From contig NC_037316.1 in assembly GCF_000143535.2 (NCBI RefSeq), positions 1,302,001-1,366,000 on the forward strand: a stretch of 64,000 nt of DNA, given 5' to 3'. The notes beneath the pieces were generated by a model. That model did not search any database and was not told where the DNA came from. It saw only the letters and a list, made by a program, of their open reading frames with translations. This document shows, one piece after another, positions 1 to 11,069 of the stretch (its first letter is position 1; every line of letters starts with the position of its first letter). Made by a program: the position numbers and the translations under genes. Source of the stretch: Botrytis cinerea B05.10 (Eukaryota > Ascomycota > Leotiomycetes > Helotiales > Sclerotiniaceae).

Positions 1-2349
1 TACGCTTCAGCAACATCCCCGGCAGTTACGGATACCACTTTCAATGCATCTCCAGTAACAAGTCCATTGCAAAGAGAAGATGGTTTGACAGCAGAACCTC
101 CCAAGAAGAGACAAAAGCGTAACAAGCCTACCTTATCATGTGCTGAATGTGTAGAACGTAAAACAAAGGTAAGTTGCACTCTGCAATGTCTCTCTCGACT
201 CTTGAATTTCAACGACAGACATGATCGACCAAATTCGAAGCAAAGTTGCTTTTCCGCTCTACTTACTATATACACTGCACTATATGCTGTGGTTTACCTT
301 GGTCAGAGTTGAACACATTGCCATTCTTTTCTCCAGCCTTTGTCCAATTTCATGGGTCCACCAGAGGCCATGCAATTACGCCGGAGAATATGGAAAAGGA
401 TGTTATTCTCCCGGCTGTACTGCTGTAACCCACCTGAGGATCCACCTCCACACTTCTTTTGATCCCACCTTACTTTAAAGTTTTGTGGTGTGACGTTTCA
501 TTCACCAACTTTATCGCGTTGGCTCTGAACACTCCCATTTGTTTAGTAATTTCCTGAATGCATATTGATGATATCTAGTGCGATAGGGGTCGACCAAATT
601 GCCTTGCATGTAAGTATATGTAGGTTCTAACATAGATAAAATATAATAACATTGCGTTTAGGTATTAAGCGACAATCACAATGCGTATATCATCTAACAG
701 CAAATATACTCGAGTTAGTATCACCGTATGCTCTTCTGCATGATATCTAACATTACCTTTAGGGAGACAAATAGGACAACTGCAAATGCTCGACGTATGA
801 CCAAACCACCAAAGAAGTCGGGCCCTGGAGCAGGAAACCTTGTCGAACGACCAAGACAAGCACCAGATCCAAGTGAGAGGAGTGCATCTCGAGGCTCGGT
901 CTCTTCTTCTACCGGTCTACTTTCTAATGTACCTTATTCGCACCCGAAAGCCTCGAATGTTTTTGGTATTGGCTCAGAGCACCCCTTTGCAAATTATTGG
1001 ACATGTCAAGGAGGACTTCCGGAAGTGATTTCGGTCTTACCAGCCAAGGACCAAGCAGATATCTTGATGGAACGATATTTCGAATGTGTCGATCCTGTTT
1101 ATCCTATGCTTCACAGACAAACCTTTTATGCCGATTATGAGCATTTCTGGTCACTAGCAGGACCTGAAAGAGATAGAACAGATGCTGCTCTAGTTGCTAT
1201 GATATTCTCCATGATAGCTTTGGGAACCCAATTTGTTAATAATTCTCCGCCAAAAGAGCGACAACAGACTGCTGAGTTCTATGTATCTGCCGCTCACCAA
1301 TCCCTTCGACTCGGTTCGTATCTTAATAAAGCCTCGATGCGCTCAATTCAAGCCATGGTTCTTATCACGTACTTTCTCATCAATGATAATCATGCTTCTG
1401 ATGGATGGGCATTTGCTGGTATACTAATTCGACAATCTTATGCTATGGGTCTCCATCGCGATCCCAACATTGTCAGTCCAAATGCATCCATCTTTGACAA
1501 ACAACAACGTCGAAAACTTTGGCAAGCAGTCTTGCTCCAAGATACCTTCCTTACTGTTCTCCTTTCTCTCCCACCAAGCGCAACACACACCGATGTCAAC
1601 GTAGAAGATCTCATCGATGATTCTGGCTCCATCGCCAATTGCGATCCAAACGATACAGCTTATATCCGCGGATGTTGGACTTTAGCCAACCTCGTCCAAG
1701 AAAGCATTTGCTCTCCCCGCTCGCTAGATCTTCCCATCTGTCCTACCGCCCGCCAAAAACACAAACTCATTTCCGATTTTAAAGCTGTCTATCGTTCTTT
1801 CCCAGACGTCTTTCGCTCTTGGGACCACGATTCCATTTCTGTAGTAGCAGAAACTAACAAGCGTCTTGTACGACAAACACTTTTCTTGACGAGTAATTAC
1901 TTTCATAATGTGATGTTACTCCATTCAAGCGAAAGTCCGGAAGTGCAACCAGATGTCCGAGGAACTTTAAATGCGGCCCACGAAGCTATCAGTGCGTTCT
2001 TTCTCCTTTATGAACTCTTCGAAAGCGAAAGCAAAGTTTGGTGGGTCTTTAATCATCGCGCATTTTTGGAGTGCATGATGATTGGAAATACGTTGCAGGA
2101 AGTGGGCAAAGATGAAGACGGAGCGGAGAAATTGGGGAAAGATCCATTGTTTGTTAGGGCTAAGGCGGATATTGGTATGCTTTTTTTTTTCTTTTCATTT
2201 CTCTTCTTTTGCCCAGAGAGTTGTTGCTAGATGAGTATGCTGATGGTTGAATAGTCCGCATGATCGAAATAATGACCAATATTGGTAACGGAGAAAATGG
2301 CTCACAAGTCGCGCGGACGAGAGTCCAGGTTTTGAGCGATTATGTTTGA
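1..2349 (+). CDS. Zn2Cys6 fungal transcription factor, 5'-partial
   Basis: This is a sequence-specific nuclear regulator. The reading frame is open from base 1, so the true start lies upstream of the window. Predicted exons are <1-168, 579-609, 662-713, 763-2174 and 2255-2349, giving at least 585 residues. Joining the first three rebuilds a complete binuclear zinc cluster: CAEC, six residues, C, six residues (DRGRPN), CLAC, six residues, C. A basic, Ser/Pro-rich linker follows. Then comes a fungal-specific transcription factor domain (PF04082 type), recognisable from a segment like YFECVDPVYPMLHRQTF and from GWAFAGILIRQSYAMGLHRDP-like helices. The cluster is split over three exons, one only 31 nt, and the first intron is 410 nt. 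The family is clear, but the target genes cannot be predicted. Confidence 0.9.
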
Positions 2350-3419
2350 AGACTTTTCTTCCTTCCTTCCTAGGTTCGAGCCGGCTGTAGCTTTATCATA
2401 CATTGTTTAATTACTAGGGGAGCAGGCTGTGTGAACGAGTAGATGGACAAATAAGTAAATGGCAGATGAAAGAAGAGAATTGGAAGAAGGGGCGAGGGAG
2501 TAGGGAGTAGGGAGAGGAGCAACAGGGACGATCGATAACACCAGGCAATCATGTGAGCGCGAATTGTCAATACGGATGCGGATATGGTTTTAGGAGGCTC
2601 GTGTAGATATGCAGGCTGAGTAGGGTAGGATAAGATAAGATAGGATTAGGATACGATTGAGTAAAACAGGAGAATGTTTAAGACTGAATGCAGATTCTGA
2701 ATATATCATTCTTTCCACCTTTACATATCACATATCACATATCACATATCACAAATCACAAATCACATTTCATAAAGCTAAGTCGTCAAGAAAAAACAAC
2801 GTAATTATATTACCTACTACCTAGGTGTTCTCTCTCTGCCCCAATTTTTTTTATCTCCTCGCACTCATCCACAAAATCTCAAGCCATATCGCAATTCTTC
2901 TATGTACCTACCTAGTAATCTGTAGAGAGAAAATATAGACAGTTCCTGCTCCCAACTGTTCTTTTCTTTCAAATCCAGCCCTGTTGTAGCGTTACGCTAT
3001 TCCATTTTCCTAGCATCTCCGCCCCTCTCCATTTTTCTTGCTCCCACCCATCCGCATCCATTCAACCAACTCTCCTTCCTAAGAAACTCCAAGAGTGAAT
3101 ATAGCATCTCTTTGATAAGAAACGCCAAGTGCCATCCGTCCAGCTCGGCTCTGCTAAAGAAAGAACATTTTTAAGAAACAAAATCGATTCAACCCCATGC
3201 TCATTTCCCTCCTCTCAAGTCCTGTGCACATCATCTCGCGTCAGATCGTAGCGCATCGTAATAACGTAAGTGATGGAAAGATACGTATTGGAGTACCGGA
3301 AAATTGTTTCGTAGACTGTTATGACACTACCATCAATCTTTTTCGGTCTCCTCTACTAAAGTATCCATCCATCAATCATAATTCATCCCTTAATCTTGAA
3401 AATTTCAAAAACACCCTAT
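2350..3419. other. Intergenic region between convergent genes
   Basis: This region separates the 3' ends of the Zn2Cys6 gene and the RING ligase gene. It is AT-rich with pyrimidine-rich patches and a short 7-bp tandem repeat. I see no convincing coding sequence; it probably holds both 3' UTRs. Confidence 0.6.
2723..2767. repeat. 7-bp tandem repeat (ATATCAC/AAATCAC)
   Basis: About six tandem copies of a heptamer, first ATATCAC and then AAATCAC, lie in the intergenic region. It is a simple minisatellite with no evident function. Confidence 0.8.
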
Positions 3420-5385
3420 CTATTCCTGCCTCCTGCCGGTGCCCCAGCGATCTCTAAACCATCCACTTAATCCCCCGTTTCCAGTTCCATCACCTCTCGT
3501 AGAACCATCACTCCCACTTCTCTCGCTCCTCGGTCTATCTCTGGGAAAGCTCGATGTTGAGCTTCCAAATCCTCTTCTATACTCATTTGTGCCCGAACTC
3601 ATACCCGAATCTCTTCTACCCAAAGTTGGAGGTGTCGATGCATTACTATCTGGGAAATGACCTGGCATGTTTTCGCTTTGAGCAGCAGGACTAATGAAGA
3701 AATTGCCCGCCAGTGCATCTTCCGTCATTCTCTCAGCTTGTCTTTCTGTTTCTCTTCTTTGGGAAGAGGAAGGCCCGGAAGGTGGCATGAAGCGACCGTT
3801 CCGGATAGATTCCAATCGAGCTTCATTCCGGGCCATCCGGTCATTTTGTTCCGAGTTGAAACGAGAAAGACGAGCACGGCGGCTAGTTGGAGAAGTGGGG
3901 GATTGCGAAGTTGGTGAATTGCTTGATCTTCTAGCATTACTAGGAGACGAGGCGGATGCTTCATCAGCTCCGATACCTTTGCGGCAAATAGGGCAGGTAT
4001 TATGGGCGCTGAGCCAGGCATTGGCGCAGGACTCATGGAACCAGTGAGAACAAGGAAGCACGACAACTTCGGTACTAATAAATACATCATCCATACAAAC
4101 GCTGCATTCGCCTTTGCCTTCGGGGCCAAGCATCTTCTCGTCAAGGGCCTTCTTTGGAAGGGATGAGATAGCATCAGCAGGGGCAGGACCAGGAGCGTTA
4201 GATTGTTGATGCTGTTCCATCAACTGTGACATGATCTGATCAAATGCCTCTTGCGAGTAAACAGCATCACCATGTGCTGCATTTGGATGATTGAAAAGCG
4301 ATTGAAGAAGAGCTGGCAAACCCATAGCACCAGGAGGAGGCATACCAGGACGACGAGCCTCGCCATCTCCACCTGCTGCACCAGCAGGCCCTGCGCCTAT
4401 TTGAGAGAATAAATGAGAAATAAGTCTGGTAGTTTGGTCAGCAAACGGTCTTAAAATTAATGCAGAAAGGAAAATGGTACTGAGCTGTGAGAACAGAACG
4501 AATATCAGGAAAAGTACTGGGATCCAGCGTTTGTATGGCCTGAAACATGCCCATAAGATTGGGAACAAGAAGTGCATGAGCTCTACCTGGGGTCGCCGGC
4601 TCACGATCACTGACAGAAGGGAAATTGAGGGGTGCATACGTAGACAAATCCTCAACAGGTGCTCCTTGACCCTGGGGACCATTTGTATCTCTTGGCCTTA
4701 ACCGACCATTTTCAAGCGTTCCCTCAAATGTGTATCGGCCACCAACGAGATGAGGTCCTTGACGACCACCTATTCCGGTACCAACTCCACCACCACCCGT
4801 ATGAAATTCTCCGGCGCGTGGAAATAAGTCATCATGACCCGATCGACCGGCACGGGCTTCTCTCAAATTCGGACCCAATAGATTTCCTAGCATGCTTTGA
4901 AAATCCCGCGCAGTATCATCGTCTCCTCCATTACCACCTGGGGCCCGCCTTCGGCGATTAATAATTCTATTGGCTTCAAATGGGCCTGGTCCGGAGGTTC
5001 TTATTGTTTGCGAAATTAGAATAGAGCCATTTGGACCGTGTGTGATGTGTTCTTCAATATCTGCTTCATCCGGATCTGAATCATCGGCCCAAGGATTATG
5101 ATTATCAAGATCGCGCAATGGTGCAATGTCTGGAGAATTACCCATGCCGCTTCGAGGGTCGCTACTTGGTTCGACCTGATAAGATGGTCAGAAATGAGAT
5201 CGAATGAAAGCTACTGGAAAGTGCAGACTTACTATCTCAATAATTTCTCCCTCACACGCTGGACATACCAAGCCATGTTCATCCTGATACCATTCATTCT
5301 CACATTGGTGGCAGTAAACCACTTCTCTATCTCCCGTAGCATCCAGATGTCTACCACCACCAGTTGCATTTCGTGGGTCAGCCAT
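3420..5385 (-). CDS. RING-H2 E3 ubiquitin ligase, RNF126/RNF115-like
   Basis: This is a probable cytosolic E3 ubiquitin ligase of about 617 residues. Exons on the minus strand are 5385-5233, 5175-4481 and 4425-3420, with introns of 57 and 55 nt. The N-terminus has a zinc ribbon (Cys25, Cys28, Cys41, Cys44: CHQC and CPAC), as in the BCA2-type zinc finger of RNF126/RNF115. Glycine- and proline-rich disorder follows. Near residues 390-431 is a RING-H2 finger, starting CSVCMDD, with PCSHWFHESC and a final CPICR. The long Ser/Arg-rich C-terminal tail is probably disordered. The ATG at 5385 is the first in frame; codons upstream stay open to about 5508 but contain no ATG. In the family the zinc ribbon binds ubiquitin or client adaptors and the RING recruits E2; the substrate here is unknown. 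Confidence 0.88.
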
Positions 5386-5872
5386 GGCCTCTCTGATCGT
5401 TTGGTATGCCCCAAGGGCAGTTAGACCGAGAGATAATGCCAGGCCGGTCGTGCGCAGTGCTCGTAAAGCCAGAGTGGTTAATTTGGCGTGCTTGCTTCGA
5501 CCTCTCACTATCGTACAATGAGAGCGGGGAAGTTCGTTAACCTATATCCCCTACTGACAGGGGGCTGAGGAAATGGTAATCGGTGTGGTGTATGTGATTG
5601 CTCTGAGATGTGTGTCAACAGCACCAGGCGCAATCAACCCACGGCTATTGCGGCGTAAGACTGCACGCTGTAGTTGGGAAAACTGCCTTGTTGTGATCGT
5701 CTCTAGATTGATAATCGGAAATTTATGTGCGTCGGCGGGGAAGAAAGACGAAAGTTGAAAGTAGTATTATCTGATTATCGAAAGTCGCTGTAATAATTCA
5801 CCCGACGGTGGTAGATGTAAATAGAAGGTGGAGAAAGTGAAGATGTGAAATGGATGTGAAGTTTCTCAAAGA

Positions 5873-5916
5873 TTGCTGCTGTTGTTGTTGTTATTGTTAT
5901 TGTTATTGTTATTGTT
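5873..5916. repeat. TTG/TTATTG microsatellite
   Basis: A short run of GTT units passes into TATTGT units in intergenic DNA. It is probably polymorphic between strains. Confidence 0.8.
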
Positions 5917-6160
5917 TTAGTGTGAGGATGAGTAAGAGCAAGAGCAGAAAGGAAGTCCATCCATCATTGAAGTGTTCCGGTGGTGGTGGTATGCATTTGA
6001 GATGGGTCAGTGACGCAAAGTGTTCGTTCGATTCGATGGTGCACTGGTGCTTCTATCAAATGTGACCGGGGGTTCGGATAGTGCGTGGATGGGGGCAAGG
6101 CTAAGGGGCCCTCGCATCGAAACAATCCATCACCACATCCGTTTTCCAGATCAAGTGCTA

Positions 6161-6190
6161 CATACACATACATACACATACATTTACATA
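6161..6190. repeat. CATACA-type short tandem repeat
   Basis: Imperfect tandem units of CATACA/CATA run for about 30 bases in intergenic DNA. Confidence 0.7.
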
Positions 6191-6351
6191 CAGTGTGATG
6201 TTTGCAAATGTGACATTGGACATTGGATGAGCTTCAGAGATGGTTTGTGGTTAATACAGTCATTCGGTCCACCGGTGGTCGTCGCACAATGGTGTCGATT
6301 GGGATTTGCTTGCAGGACGAGAGCAAAACATTCCCACGCTCGATCAGTAAC

Positions 6352-6377
6352 CATTCTTATTCTTATTCTTATTCTTA
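6352..6377. repeat. ATTCTT hexamer repeat
   Basis: About four tandem copies of the hexamer ATTCTT lie in intergenic DNA downstream of FIS1. Confidence 0.8.
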
Positions 6378-6670
6378 CGAATTCCAGCAATTCCCCCCGC
6401 TGAAAGAAGAGGTGAATTTTGGATTGAGGATGGAGTCAAAGTTGAGAGTGTGATAAACTACATACATCAAATGCAACGTACAATAAATCTTCTTGCTTCA
6501 ACTCACGTAAGTATTGAAAGATTGAAATGTTGAAGCTTGAATATTGAAGTTGTTCGCACGATGCAAACTCGCACTTCCGCACACAGTGGTATATCAAAAT
6601 TGCCCCCCCAAGTCATGTATAAACACATTCATTCTGTTCTTCCGAGCCTCTGGGGTATTCGAACCGCCGA

Positions 6671-7371
6671 TTATCTATTATTTCTACTCACCCCTCTGAA
6701 TAACATTGAGCCCACAACTCCAGCAGCAATAGCAACACCGCTGAGGATCGCAACGCCTATTAAACCTTCTTTCGCAACTTTATCATCGATCAACCCCTTC
6801 AGACTGCTTGCCTGTAAATTCTCCGGTTCCTTTTCCATTAATAAATCATTGTATCGTCGTGCTTCCGAGTAGTTTCCTAATTTGTAGTTTCCAAGGGCCA
6901 GGTAGTAAAGACATTCTCTTCTCCGTTCGGGGGATGTGCGGAATATGTCTGAGAGGAGACGAACTCCCTCTTGTTGTTCATGTCGAGAATTCGATTTGAT
7001 CAATCCCTAGTTCAGTTAGAGACTGGCTAGAGAAACTCAAAATGCAGGATGAACAAACCCATGCGTAGTTGAACTGTGTCTGCACGCCAACATGTTCGCC
7101 CTCTTTCTCATACTGTGCTCTGAGAACTTGCAGTTCTGCAGGCTTCAACGGGCTGACATCTCATTAGACTTGATATTTCACAGTTTTTCCACCGTTTGAT
7201 CCTTTGAGCAAAACTAACCTTTCAGCGTCCGCGGCATCTGGTATAGCCAGGCTTGTTAGCATCACTGATTCCAGGCGAAATGCATAAAGAAATACTTTGA
7301 AACGAGTATGGAGCTGGGTATCCAATATTTCGGGAGCCATTTTTGTACTTACATGGAAGTCCGCCACTCAT
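6671..7371 (-). CDS. FIS1: Mitochondrial fission 1 protein
   Basis: Fis1 is a tail-anchored outer mitochondrial and peroxisomal membrane adaptor. It recruits the dynamin machinery (Dnm1, via Mdv1-type adaptors) for organelle division. The protein is 155 residues, the usual family length. Exons on the minus strand are 7371-7353, 7237-7219, 7152-7059 and 7006-6671. The first two are only 19 nt each, and together they encode a start resembling MSGGLPYAADAE. TPR-like helices follow, with the typical [20 protein letters not shown] and [20 protein letters not shown] stretches. A C-terminal membrane anchor ([20 protein letters not shown]) is followed by a short basic tail, as expected for mitochondrial tail anchors. 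The gene is divergent from SPC24, with 295 bases between start codons. The identification is firm. Confidence 0.95.
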
Positions 7372-7666
7372 TTTCAAAACTTTCTTCTCAAATTTAGTAT
7401 TCTTCAAGAAGAGGAATATGGAAGTTGCGACATGAAATTGTTTGATTGAAATGCAGGTGGTTAAAGCTGCTCCAAGGTTGGACGAGCAGCCATAGCGTCA
7501 TGTGGTGCGGCCGCATGGGATGTTTAGGTTGCCTTTGCAACCTTTTTTAGTCGTCGGAAGCGGGCCCTGTTTGTTTACTTTGAAACCTCAACTCTTTGCT
7601 TCACTACAACAAAATCACAGATATACAACAACTCCATCCACACTTGCTATTCAAATTTTATACAAT
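7372..7666. promoter_or_regulatory. Divergent promoter region between FIS1 and SPC24
   Basis: This short spacer between opposite-facing start codons must hold both 5' UTRs and core promoters. I cannot point to specific binding sites. A pyrimidine/CA-rich leader precedes the SPC24 start. Confidence 0.6.
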
Positions 7667-8317
7667 ATGCTTCTCGACGAAGATCCTGCGACTCTCATCC
7701 GTCATACACTTGGCAATTTCAATATTGTTCCCGATAAGTCTGCTGTTGCGCGCATCAATGAATCTCTATCAACTTTACAACAAGCGCGAGATCTCAGAGT
7801 AAGGGAAGCAGAGAGCGCATTGAAAAGTGAGCGATCAATTACGATATCAGGACTCAGAATGGCATGCTGATAATATCCAGAACTATCGAGAAATTTAAAT
7901 ACTCTCAATAACAATCATCTTGAGACCGTTTCCGCCCATTCCCCAACTGCACACGCTTCCGAAATAGCTACTTTAGATACACAAAAGTTCCGTATCGCGA
8001 AAGCAGCTAGTGACCTAGAAATAGAATCTGAACGTCTCTCATCACAGCTTGCGGATCTCCAAGCCCGCTTGCAAGAATTGGAACAACAGGGTATGGAAGG
8101 AGGAGAGAACGTTAAGAGAGGCCAAGTGGACGATGAGATTAGTCTTAAATTAAAGGTCTATAGAGGGCTAGGGATTGATATTGAGAGGGACAGAGAAAGC
8201 GGAGAATACTCCAAGGCTGTTATCCGAAATGGGAAGAAAGGGGATGTACATGTGGTGAACATGGACAATAAATTCTCAAAGTTTTTCTACGCGAATTACT
8301 TTTGGCAGACTTTGTAG
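7667..8317 (+). CDS. SPC24: Kinetochore protein Spc24 (Ndc80 complex)
   Basis: Spc24 pairs with Spc25 to form the centromere-proximal end of the Ndc80 complex, which links kinetochores to microtubules. The predicted protein has 198 residues from exons 7667-7826 and 7881-8317, with a 54-nt intron. The N-terminus ([20 protein letters not shown]) and the following heptad-rich coiled coil (about residues 30-115) match fungal Spc24. The C-terminal third is a small globular region ([14 protein letters not shown], then [19 protein letters not shown]) as in the Spc24 RWD-like fold. The chosen ATG is the first in a good context and gives the expected family N-terminus. The gene is ordinary apart from its divergent arrangement with FIS1. 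Confidence 0.92.
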
Positions 8318-8804
8318 AGATAAGACGGATGGGATAGATTGGCTGAGTGATGACTTTAACGGCTTGGGAAGATTTCTGGATTGGGGTTGGAGTTTTGGTG
8401 TTAGGATTATTGGGTATTGCATTAACTTGCAGATGAAATTTGGCTTATGCCACGATCAGCAGATGAAGAGCTGTATGAAATTTACGAACAATAATTCAGA
8501 TGTATGAACACTATACCAGCCGTGTGCTACATATTTCAAGACTTTCTCGTACCTTGACCCAAAATCGAAAAGATATCCCAAGGATTGAATCCAAAAACTT
8601 TCAATGTCCATCCGAGAAGGTATCACTCCTTAGAGCTTACCGTCTAGATAGATATATGGTATCATATATTTGGATCCCAAAGTTTTGCATCACTGGGCTG
8701 TAGTCTGGCCTTTTCAACAGCATCAATTCCTTTACAAAAACGCCTAAGATACGTGCTGTGTACCGTTCCCACCATTATTCGTAGTAAGCCAACCCATTAA
8801 TTCC
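8318..8804. other. Intergenic region between convergent genes
   Basis: This is the 3' flank of SPC24 and of the membrane protein gene on the other strand. No coding sequence or structured element is apparent. Confidence 0.6.
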
Positions 8805-9539
8805 TTATATCTGCTTCATATTAACAACAGAACTAGCCTTGGAGCTAGCTAGTGATCCAGAAACCGAGCCAAAAGATGCCCTTTTCTTGGTTTTTGGATT
8901 TGGAGTCATTGTTGGAAAATAAGTCTCCCCTCCCAGCCCCGAGCCAATTGAGGGCGGTGTTCTAGCCTTTGATGAATTCATTATCGCCTCCGGGCTTCGA
9001 CTTCTCGACTCTTCTGAGGGAATACTACCAGATGTCAAAGATCGCTGATGATGTCTCCTCCCATGATTGGCGGGAAGCTCTAGTCTAGAATTCATATTCG
9101 TCCATAGCGCATCATCATCGGATCCGCTATCGCCCAGACGCCATCCACCTACACCTTCAAAATCTCTGGCAGGTCCAACACTTTGGCCCAATCCAAGCAC
9201 TGATGCTGAGCCCTTCAAGACACGAGCTGGTACCGGCGTGTTTGAGCCAGTAGCCGATTGGCTGCTGCTGGCGCTGCTCCTTCGTTTCTTACGACGAACA
9301 GGTGAATTTGGAGGGTTGTAAATTGCTCTTTTTGATCGTGCAATCTTAATTTCATCTCTGGGCCCATAGAGATAATATGGGATGACTGCAAGAGCGAGCT
9401 CAATGTATACAATAATGACTCGAAAGCAGAGGACACAGAAAGCGAAAGTTGTAGTGAGAGCTGCGAATACTGCAATTGGAAACGTGAAGAAGAAGAGAAA
9501 AGGTAAAATGACGGCGTAGAAAGCACTGAATAACTTCAT
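8805..9539 (-). CDS. Conserved-looking membrane protein of unknown function
   Basis: A single exon encodes 244 residues from the first true ATG (9539). The N-terminal ~60 residues contain two strongly hydrophobic stretches (FYAVILPFLFFFTFPIAVFA, and a second through about residue 56). A short amphipathic segment (YYLYGPRDEIKIARSKRA) follows. The rest is Ser/Arg/Gly-rich and probably disordered, with a basic RRKKRR motif near residue 85. This looks like a small endomembrane protein with a long cytosolic tail carrying potential phosphorylation sites. I do not recognise the family. It is divergent from the TatD-family gene, with about 370 bases between starts. It could be a lineage-conserved ER protein, but no function can be assigned. 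Confidence 0.7.
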   Translation of the reverse strand: MKLFSAFYAVILPFLFFFTFPIAVFAALTTTFAFCVLCFRVIIVYIELALAVIPYYLYGPRDEIKIARSKRAIYNPPNSPVRRKKRRSSASSSQSATGSNTPVPARVLKGSASVLGLGQSVGPARDFEGVGGWRLGDSGSDDDALWTNMNSRLELPANHGRRHHQRSLTSGSIPSEESRSRSPEAIMNSSKARTPPSIGSGLGGETYFPTMTPNPKTKKRASFGSVSGSLASSKASSVVNMKQI

Positions 9540-9911
9540 GATTTTAACCAATTAGTCAAAATTTGAAGATCAATTCAGCGAAAGCAATTGAAATGGAGTT
9601 TTCTTCAAATTGAATGTGCTCATAATGAACGGATAGATATCAAGTAAGGGCTTTGTTTGGCTCGGTTTGGCATGATTTGCATGTGAAATATGTGGTGGGG
9701 TGATATGCTTGCGGAGTCTGTGCGGTAACGCGGCCGCACTCAATCTAACCGTACTAGGTGACGTCTGGAATTGAAGATCTACGTGTATGTTTTGACCTCA
9801 CTTGCTAATCCATCTAGACGTCTCTCCACAAGGTATAAACCATAAAAACAACTAGAGACTGTTGTCTCATACCCCCGCCTCTTCTCACATCGGACCTAAC
9901 TATCAGTTAGA
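9540..9911. promoter_or_regulatory. Divergent promoter region
   Basis: This spacer separates the opposite-facing starts at 9539 and 9912. It includes a NotI-like GCGGCCGC-containing patch near 9730 and a CT-rich leader before the TatD-family start. No specific factor site can be assigned. Confidence 0.5.
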
Positions 9912-11069
9912 ATGGCGGAAAATACCGAATTTCCTTGGCATATTGGTGTTTATGATGCACATTGCCATCCAACAGATACCATGGAATCCATCGATTCGAT
10001 ACCTTCAATGAATGCAAGGGTTCTAACAGTAATGGCGACCAGAGCGCAAGACCAAGAGCTTGTTGCTCAAGTTGCTGATAAATATGGGTTGAAAAAGCTC
10101 CAAGCAAAGGACCATCCAAATACGGAATGCATGATTCCTTGTTTCGGGTGGCATCCTTGGTTCTCGTATCAAATATTCGATGATACCAAAGAATCACTTG
10201 ATTTCTCTCTGTTCAATACTGAAGCTTTCAAAATTGAGCATTATGGAAAAGTTCTGACGCCCAGTCCTGACGACAAACAGTTTCTGCTGTCATTACCATC
10301 TCCTCGCCCCCTTACGCAATTTCTGCGTCAAACTAAAGAGTATCTTTTAAAGTACCCGCTGGCACTGGTGGGAGAAATCGGACTAGATAAACAATTTCGT
10401 TTACCAGGTGAATGGCCCGGAGATGTTGAGAACTCTAGAGATGGAGGCCCCACACCCGGAGGAAGAGAAGGGCGACGTCTTACGCCGTATCGAGTTCAAA
10501 TGAGCCATCAAAAAGTTATACTCAAGGCTCAATTGAAGCTTGCAGGCGAAATGCAGAGATCAGTATCTGTTCATGGAGTGCAAGCGCACGGTGTTCTATT
10601 TGATACCTTACAAGAGACTTGGAAGGGTCATGAACGGCAAGTTATCAGCAAACGAGAGAAGAAAAGAATTGCTGGAGTACCGCCTGCCTTAGATGATACA
10701 GATGAAGAAGAAGATGAATCAGAAAACAAGATCGAAAAACCATTTCCTCCGCGTGTCTGTCTCCATTCATATTCTGGCCCGCCGGACACTCTAAAGCAAT
10801 ATTTCCACGCTTCAGTCCCAGCTGAGATATACTTTTCATTCTCAGCAGCCATAAATATGTCCTCGCCCGCTAGTGCTAAAGCAATTGAAGTCATTAAAGC
10901 TGTCCCTGATGATCGTGTTCTTGTTGAGAGTGATCTCCATATTGCTGGCGAAACAATGGATAATTTGTTAGAGGATATGTGTCGGAAAATCTGCGAGATC
11001 AAAGGCTGGGACCTCGAAGATGGTGTGACTAGATTGGCGGAGAATTGGAAACGTTTTGTGTCTGTTTGA
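9912..11069 (+). CDS. TatD-related metal-dependent hydrolase (Scn1-like)
   Basis: This single-exon gene encodes 385 residues of the TatD/amidohydrolase metal-dependent superfamily. Ligands expected for the fold are visible in order: the N-terminal HxH (DAHCHP, His17 and His19), a glutamate in GEIGLDK, a histidine in VSVHGVQ, another in CLHSYSG, and an aspartate in VESDLHI. Length and inserts resemble fungal Cut9-interacting Scn1-type proteins more than bacterial TatD. An acidic insert of mixed charge lies near residues 255-275. Members are 3'-5' exonucleases or of unknown substrate, so the substrate here is uncertain. The ATG at 9912 is preceded by a CT-rich leader and gives the family N-terminus. 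Confidence 0.87.
   Translation: MAENTEFPWHIGVYDAHCHPTDTMESIDSIPSMNARVLTVMATRAQDQELVAQVADKYGLKKLQAKDHPNTECMIPCFGWHPWFSYQIFDDTKESLDFSLFNTEAFKIEHYGKVLTPSPDDKQFLLSLPSPRPLTQFLRQTKEYLLKYPLALVGEIGLDKQFRLPGEWPGDVENSRDGGPTPGGREGRRLTPYRVQMSHQKVILKAQLKLAGEMQRSVSVHGVQAHGVLFDTLQETWKGHERQVISKREKKRIAGVPPALDDTDEEEDESENKIEKPFPPRVCLHSYSGPPDTLKQYFHASVPAEIYFSFSAAINMSSPASAKAIEVIKAVPDDRVLVESDLHIAGETMDNLLEDMCRKICEIKGWDLEDGVTRLAENWKRFVSV

Larger units (their letters stand above)
5386..6670. other. Intergenic region upstream of the RING ligase, rich in microsatellites
   Basis: This is the 5' region of the RING ligase gene and the 3' flank of FIS1. It carries three simple-sequence repeats (5873-5916, 6161-6190 and 6352-6377). 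I see no supported gene in it. Confidence 0.6.

Noticed and set aside
5386..5508. In-frame N-terminal extension of the RING ligase resembling a hydrophobic or mitochondrial leader
   Set aside because: The 41 upstream codons stay open but contain no ATG, and no convincing upstream exon with an ATG was found, so the ATG at 5385 is preferred.
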